10,545 bases of DNA, taken from the NCBI GenBank assembly GCA_964498255.1, contig CAZCGW010000041.1:1-10545 (forward strand), in the 5' to 3' direction. The DNA comes from Fluviibacter sp964498255. GTDB taxonomy: Bacteria > Pseudomonadota > Gammaproteobacteria > Burkholderiales > Rhodocyclaceae. Under the pieces are notes generated by a model. That model was given only the letters and a program-made list of their open reading frames with translations, was not told the origin of the DNA and made no database searches. Each line of letters begins with the position of its first letter. The stretch's first letter is position 1. Positions 6,777-10,545 of the stretch are shown here, one piece after another. The position numbers were made by a program, and so were the translations under genes.

Positions 6777-7508
6777 CTATTGCAACCAAGGCGTTAACCA
6801 TTGCATCAGGCTGGGCAAAGAGACGGCTGTAAGCAAGCCATTCAATCCCATGCCCAAGGCCGCGAAGGCTCCCATCGTTTCGTTAACCTGAAAGGCGCGC
6901 GCAGTACCGATGCCATGGGCTGCTACGCCTAAAGCAAAGCCACCTACGGCCTCATCTTTTATCTTGAGCCAGCGAAAGAGCGTTTGGGCAGTGATAGCGC
7001 CAAGGATGCCGGTGGCGATAACCATTACCGCGGCCAGAGAAGGGTGCCCGCCGATGCGTTCAGCGATACCCATCGCAATAGGTGTGGTGACAGATTTAGG
7101 AGCCAGTGAGAGCAGCGTGGGTAAACTGCCTCCCGCCCAGTGGCCGACAAAGACGGCGCTAAGCATGGCAGTTGTTGAACCGCAAACTAACGCGATGAGT
7201 AATGGCCCCGCCAGACCGACTAATCGCTGAAACTGCCCATAGAGCGGAATGGCCAAAGCAACCGTTGCAGGGCCCAGCAGAAAATGTACGAATTGTGCGC
7301 CACTGAAATAAGTATCGTAGGGCGTGCCGGTTAACGTGAGTAAGGCAAGTAGTAAGACAACAGCAATCAGCACCGGATTGGCGATAGGGTGTGCACCGCA
7401 ACGGCGGTAAATCCAGTGGGCAATCTGGTAGGCCATCAAAGTCATTGTTAACCAGAAGAGCGGTGTGGCAGATAGATAGACCCAGGTTTGGGTGATGCGT
7501 TCAGGCAT
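6777..7508 (-). CDS. lrgB: LrgB/CidB-family inner membrane protein
   Basis: Polytopic membrane protein of 243 residues, the usual LrgB length, with at least six hydrophobic segments spread over the chain. Family marks: FLLGPATVALAIPLY (about residues 75-90), APKSVTTPIAMGIAERIGG in the middle, and GFALGVAAHGIGTARAFQ near the C-terminus. LrgB partners LrgA. The family was first described as holin/antiholin-like control of autolysis, and homologues have since been tied to pyruvate uptake in Gram-positive bacteria and to glycolate/glycerate export in plant plastids (PLGG1, an LrgAB fusion). The start ATG 7508 overlaps the end of lrgA by eight bases, which implies translational coupling; AGAGG lies six bases upstream. 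No clear terminator was seen after its stop. Which substrate it handles here is unknown. Confidence 0.93.
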   Translation of the reverse strand: MPERITQTWVYLSATPLFWLTMTLMAYQIAHWIYRRCGAHPIANPVLIAVVLLLALLTLTGTPYDTYFSGAQFVHFLLGPATVALAIPLYGQFQRLVGLAGPLLIALVCGSTTAMLSAVFVGHWAGGSLPTLLSLAPKSVTTPIAMGIAERIGGHPSLAAVMVIATGILGAITAQTLFRWLKIKDEAVGGFALGVAAHGIGTARAFQVNETMGAFAALGMGLNGLLTAVSLPSLMQWLTPWLQ

Positions 7509-7869
7509 TTTGAGCCTCTGACTTCTGTCGGGTGAGTGCTCGCAGAATTAGCGCAGTGACAGTCATGCCGCCGATGGTGCTGATGATGAGTGCAACACTA
7601 ATCGGTAGCCATTCATCCATGATCAATTGTAGATAAAGCATGACGCCGGTACCCGCAGGTACAAACAGCAGGGATAGGTGTTGTAGTAGCGTGTTGGCCG
7701 TCTGTTGTAAGGCTCTGGGAATAGGGCGTTCGCCATAGCCTCGTATCACAAGGGTGAGAAACAGCAGCGCCATGCCAATGACCGGGCCCGGTACTGGTAG
7801 ATCAAGTACATGAACCAGAATCTCTCCGGTGAGTTGGTAAAGCAATAGCCAGGTAAGTGCAGCGAGCAT
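7501..7869 (-). CDS. lrgA: LrgA/CidA-family inner membrane protein
   Basis: Small membrane protein of 122 residues with four predicted hydrophobic helices. It carries the family signature PVPGPVIGMALLFLTLV (about residues 25-41) and LSLLFVPAGTGVMLYL (about 66-81), then a last helix and a short charged tail. It forms a two-gene unit with lrgB, sharing eight bases. GGAG lies eight bases before ATG 7869. The unit sits 63 bases downstream of aceB on the same strand, with a hairpin terminator between them, so transcription is either separate or by partial read-through. I saw no convincing promoter in the gap. CidA and LrgA cannot be told apart by sequence alone. Confidence 0.92.
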   Translation of the reverse strand: MLAALTWLLLYQLTGEILVHVLDLPVPGPVIGMALLFLTLVIRGYGERPIPRALQQTANTLLQHLSLLFVPAGTGVMLYLQLIMDEWLPISVALIISTIGGMTVTALILRALTRQKSEAQNA

Positions 7870-7879
7870 AAGCGAGTCT

Positions 7880-7913
7880 CCACAAAGACAGACGGCACCC
7901 GCAGGTGCCGTCT
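7880..7913 (-). terminator. Hairpin terminator after aceB
   Basis: Arms 7890-7899 and 7904-7913 form a perfect ten-pair, GC-rich stem with a four-base loop. It starts about 20 bases after the aceB stop. On the minus strand the stem is followed by GTCTTTGTG, a modest T-rich tail, so some read-through into lrgA is possible. Confidence 0.65.
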
Positions 7914-7932
7914 TGGTTAGCAGCGAGGCGGG

Positions 7933-9531
7933 TTAGGCCATGGCTTCATACAACGGCAAAGTCAGGAACTCAGGGTATTCCGGAGTCAGTGACATCTTAT
8001 CGAAAATCACCGCCGCCTGATCGTAGGTGCTGGTGTCCTCACCTTGGGCACTGACGGTGGCTTTAACCTTGACCAGCTCTTCAGCGATCATGCCACGGAC
8101 CATCTCGACGGTAACCTTGCGACCATCATCCAGAACACCCTTTGGCGAGACTACCCATTGCCAGACTTGCGAACGCGAGATCTCGGCGGTGGCGGCATCC
8201 TCCATCAGGTTATGGATGGGCACGCAACCATTACCGGCGAGCCAGCTGCCGAGATAGTGGATGCCGACGTTGATGTTGTTGCGCAGACCGGCTTCGGTGA
8301 TCGGCTGTTCCGGTTGGAAGTTTAGCCAATCTTTGGCACCGAATTCTTCAGTGCGCTGCTTTTCCCACTGGTTCGGACGATCGCCCAGCACCTTTTGGAA
8401 TTCTTCGGCAGCGATGGACACCAGACCCGGGTGGGCAACCCAACCACCATCGAAGCCATCGTTGGCGTCACGCGTTTTGTCATGACGAATGCCGGCCAGT
8501 GCTTTTTCGTTGGCAACCGGATCGCTCTTGATCGGAATCAGCGCCGACATACCACCCATGGCCGGTGCGCCGCGCTTGTGGCACGCCTTAACCAGTGCGA
8601 GGGCGTACGAACGCATGAACGGCACTTCCATGGTGATAGCACCGCGTTGCGCCAGACAGAAATCCTTGTTCTTCTTGAACTTCTTGATGCAGCTGAAGAT
8701 GTAGTCCCAGCGACCGGCGTTCAGACCCGCCGAATGCTCGCGCAGTTCGTACAGAATTTCTTCCATTTCGAAGGTGGCGAGAATGGTTTCAACCAGCACG
8801 GTGGCCTTGATCGTGCCTTGTGGCAGACCGATTTCGTTCTGGGCCATCACGAAGATGTCATTCCACAGACGGGCTTCCAGATGGCTTTCCATCTTCGGAA
8901 GGTAGTAGAACGGACCAGCGCCGCGAGCGATCTGCTCTTTGGCGTTGTGGAAGAAGACCAGACCAAAGTCGAAGATACCGCCTGAAACGCGCTGACCATC
9001 AACCAGTACATGTTTTTCATCCAGATGCCAGCCGCGGGGACGAATCTGCAGGGTGGCGATCTTGTCGTTCAGTTTGTATTCCTTACCGGCTTCGTTCTTG
9101 AACGAGAGCTTGTGGCGGATGGCGTCGTACAGATTAACCTGACCCTGGATCTGGTTTTCCCAGTTCGGGCTGTTCGAATCTTCAAAGTCGGTCATGTACG
9201 AATCAGCGCCTGAGTTGTAGGCGTTGATAATCATCTTGGCTTCAACCGGGCCGGTGATTTCGGTGCGGCGGCGTTCCAGTGCCTTCGGCAGCGGGGCGAT
9301 CTTCCAGTCGCCTTCGCGGATGTGCTTGGTTTCCGGCAGGAAGTCCGGCATTTCACCGGCGTCGATGCGGGCCTGGCGCTCAACGCGGGCCTTGAGCAGT
9401 TCCTGACGGCGCGGTTCAAAGGCGCGGTGCAGCTTGGCAACAAAAGCCAGTGCTTCGGGCGTCAGGATTTCGTCGTAACGCGCATTGATTGGGCCAGTAA
9501 TCTGAACGCCGGCGGGCAGGGTAAGGCTCAT
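7933..9531 (-). CDS. aceB: Malate synthase A
   Basis: Condenses glyoxylate with acetyl-CoA to malate, the second step of the glyoxylate bypass; cytosolic and Mg-dependent. At 532 residues it has the length of the A isoform (E. coli 533), not the 720-residue G isoform. Family marks: QIRPRGWHLDE with the active-site Arg at about 166; the PROSITE-type signature REHSAGLNAGRWDYIF at 264-279; and HNLMEDAATAEISRSQVWQW with the catalytic-base Asp at about 445. ATG 9531 has AGGAG seven bases upstream. A hairpin terminator follows. The divergent LysR gene is the likely regulator. No isocitrate lyase (aceA) is in the window, so that partner must be elsewhere or glyoxylate must come from glycolate or purines. 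Confidence 0.97.
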   Translation of the reverse strand: MSLTLPAGVQITGPINARYDEILTPEALAFVAKLHRAFEPRRQELLKARVERQARIDAGEMPDFLPETKHIREGDWKIAPLPKALERRRTEITGPVEAKMIINAYNSGADSYMTDFEDSNSPNWENQIQGQVNLYDAIRHKLSFKNEAGKEYKLNDKIATLQIRPRGWHLDEKHVLVDGQRVSGGIFDFGLVFFHNAKEQIARGAGPFYYLPKMESHLEARLWNDIFVMAQNEIGLPQGTIKATVLVETILATFEMEEILYELREHSAGLNAGRWDYIFSCIKKFKKNKDFCLAQRGAITMEVPFMRSYALALVKACHKRGAPAMGGMSALIPIKSDPVANEKALAGIRHDKTRDANDGFDGGWVAHPGLVSIAAEEFQKVLGDRPNQWEKQRTEEFGAKDWLNFQPEQPITEAGLRNNINVGIHYLGSWLAGNGCVPIHNLMEDAATAEISRSQVWQWVVSPKGVLDDGRKVTVEMVRGMIAEELVKVKATVSAQGEDTSTYDQAAVIFDKMSLTPEYPEFLTLPLYEAMA

Positions 9532-9573
9532 GGATAGCTCCTGATGGAAATGGCAATTAACAAAACAAGCATC

Positions 9574-9602
9574 ATTTTATTGGGTATCAAATAAGATTGA
9601 AA
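9574..9602 (-). promoter_or_regulatory. Candidate aceB promoter
   Basis: On the minus strand TAAAAT (9574-9579, 5/6 match to the -10 box) lies 17 bases after TTTCAA (9597-9602, a weak -35). The AT-rich 130-base gap between aceB and the LysR gene must hold both promoters. A poor -35 fits activation by a regulator. Confidence 0.35.
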
Positions 9603-9625
9603 GATGTAAAAATATCCGTTCTTTT

Positions 9626-9639
9626 TATACTTTAAGTAT
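9626..9639 (+). promoter_or_regulatory. Candidate LysR-family operator overlapping the -10 box of the regulator gene
   Basis: ATACTT and AAGTAT flank a central T (9627-9639), a perfect 6+1+6 dyad. TATACT (9626-9631) within it is a good -10 box for the plus-strand regulator gene, though no good -35 is visible. The stretch fits the T-N11-A pattern of LysR binding sites (T9626, A9638). Placement over the regulator's own promoter and upstream of aceB is the classic layout for self-repression with divergent control. Confidence 0.35.
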
Positions 9640-9661
9640 TAAATGATATCGGAGGTCACGG

Positions 9662-10545
9662 ATGAACCCTTTTAAAGAAATGCAGGCGCTGGTGCTCGTT
9701 GCAACGCATGGCTCTTTGTCCGCAGCGGCCAGGGTAGAAGGCGTTACACCGGCGATTATCGCCCGGCGGCTTGATGCGCTGGAAGAGCGTCTTGGGTCAC
9801 AGTTATTGCACCGGACGACTCGACGCGTTTCTTTGACCGAGTCGGGCGACAACTATCTGGAAGACTGTATCCGGATTCTGAATGATCTTGCCAGTGCCGA
9901 GTCGGCGGCATCACGTGGCAGTGTGCAAGTAAGTGGTCATTTGCGCATCACCGCGCCGGCTGGTTTTGGGCGGCGGCATGTCGCACCGCATGTCCCCGCT
10001 TTTCTTGAACGACATCAGGATGTCAGTATCACGCTCGACCTTTCGGATCGTTTGGTCGATTTGGTCAATGAAGGCTTTGATTGCGCGATACGCTTGGGCG
10101 CACTAGCCGACTCCAACCTGGTATCGGTCGCGCTCGGTGACATGCAACGCGTTGTTGTTGCGTCACCGGCGTACCTTGAACGTTGTGGACAGCCAAGATC
10201 ACCGGATGAATTGGTGAAACACGACTGTTTGGCATTGGGACCGCAGCGTGGTTGGACTTTCCGTTCGGGCGGGGCAGGTACAAAGACGCGCAGCATTCGC
10301 GTTAAGGGTTCTATGGAGTGCAACGACGGCGTCGTCTTAGCCGAGTGGGCGAGAGCCGGTGCCGGATTAGCCTGGCGCTCGATGTGGGAGGTTGGTGAAG
10401 ATTTGCAGGCTGGCCGCTTGGTCAGTGTGCTCGATGATTGGGCTGCCCCGCCCGTGGGCATTTATGCCGTGTTTCCAGAACGCCGGCATCTACCGCTGAA
10501 AGTACGCGCCTTTATTGATCTTTTAAAAGACGCGTACAGTCAGAA
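9662..10545 (+). CDS. LysR-family transcriptional regulator, 3' end outside the window
   Basis: About 294 codons are open from ATG 9662 to the window edge; full members have about 295-310 residues, so only a short tail is missing. GGAGG lies six bases before the ATG. The N-terminal helix-turn-helix (about 1-60) reads MQALVLVATHGSLSAAARVEGVTPAIIARRLDALEERLG, then LLHRTTRRVSLTESG. The substrate-binding domain (about 90-294) starts at GHLRITAPAGFGRRHVAPHVPAFL and contains EGFDCAIRLGALADSNLVSV, typical of this large group. It is divergent from aceB across a 130-base gap, so control of malate synthase is the natural inference. The ligand cannot be deduced. Confidence 0.93.
   Translation, partial: MNPFKEMQALVLVATHGSLSAAARVEGVTPAIIARRLDALEERLGSQLLHRTTRRVSLTESGDNYLEDCIRILNDLASAESAASRGSVQVSGHLRITAPAGFGRRHVAPHVPAFLERHQDVSITLDLSDRLVDLVNEGFDCAIRLGALADSNLVSVALGDMQRVVVASPAYLERCGQPRSPDELVKHDCLALGPQRGWTFRSGGAGTKTRSIRVKGSMECNDGVVLAEWARAGAGLAWRSMWEVGEDLQAGRLVSVLDDWAAPPVGIYAVFPERRHLPLKVRAFIDLLKDAYSQ

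Noticed and set aside
7890..7913. Possible Neisseria-type DNA uptake sequence in the aceB terminator
   Set aside because: The minus strand reads GCCGTCTGTC, 8 of 10 bases of the Neisseria uptake word, but it occurs only once here and the match follows from the stem sequence; a genome-wide count would be needed.
8395..8985. Plus-strand open frame of 196 codons and other frames within 8027-9537
   Set aside because: They lie antisense to the clearly conserved aceB reading frame; their translations show no recognisable family and mirror the GC-rich codon bias of the real gene.

Overview
The window reads as a compact chromosomal segment from a betaproteobacterium. The full-length GTP-type PEP carboxykinase, hybrid MaeB malic enzyme, A-type malate synthase with a divergent LysR regulator, and PbpG-type peptidase all have betaproteobacterial character. 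A Neisseriales-like relative is possible, but that is inference from protein character and not from a search. There are no tRNAs, rRNAs, insertion sequences, phage genes or CRISPR arrays, and no stretch above 300 bases lacks a gene.

Layout: 1-1361 (-) is the N-terminal three quarters of pckG, cut by the window edge. After a divergent intergenic region, maeB (+) runs to 3904. A hairpin terminator, an overlapping sigma-70-like promoter and a second hairpin with a T-run lie at 3953-4048, ahead of pbpG (+, to 5135). An IclR-family regulator (5141-5935, -) converges on pbpG almost stop to stop. It is divergent from an unusual truncated aldehyde-dehydrogenase-like gene (about 6040-6762, +). That gene converges on lrgB and lrgA (-), whose coding regions overlap by 8 bases. 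Upstream of lrgA on the same strand lie a hairpin terminator and aceB (malate synthase A, 7933-9531, -). A LysR-family regulator (from 9662, +) is divergent from aceB and runs off the right edge.

Metabolically the window gathers enzymes of the PEP-pyruvate-malate-glyoxylate node. PckG makes PEP from oxaloacetate, MaeB makes pyruvate and NADPH from malate, and AceB makes malate from glyoxylate and acetyl-CoA. All are needed for growth on acetate, C2 compounds or C4 acids. The lrgAB pair belongs to a membrane family now linked to pyruvate and glycolate/glycerate transport, so its position beside aceB is suggestive. The two regulators (IclR and LysR) belong to families that often control such pathways.

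The oddest item is the aldehyde-dehydrogenase-like ORF. It keeps an open frame over the N-terminal, NAD-binding half of the fold. It lacks the recognisable catalytic Asn, the cofactor Lys and the whole catalytic Cys domain. I see no clearly new multi-gene system. The best leads are this gene, the aceB-lrgAB neighbourhood and the hairpin leader of pbpG.
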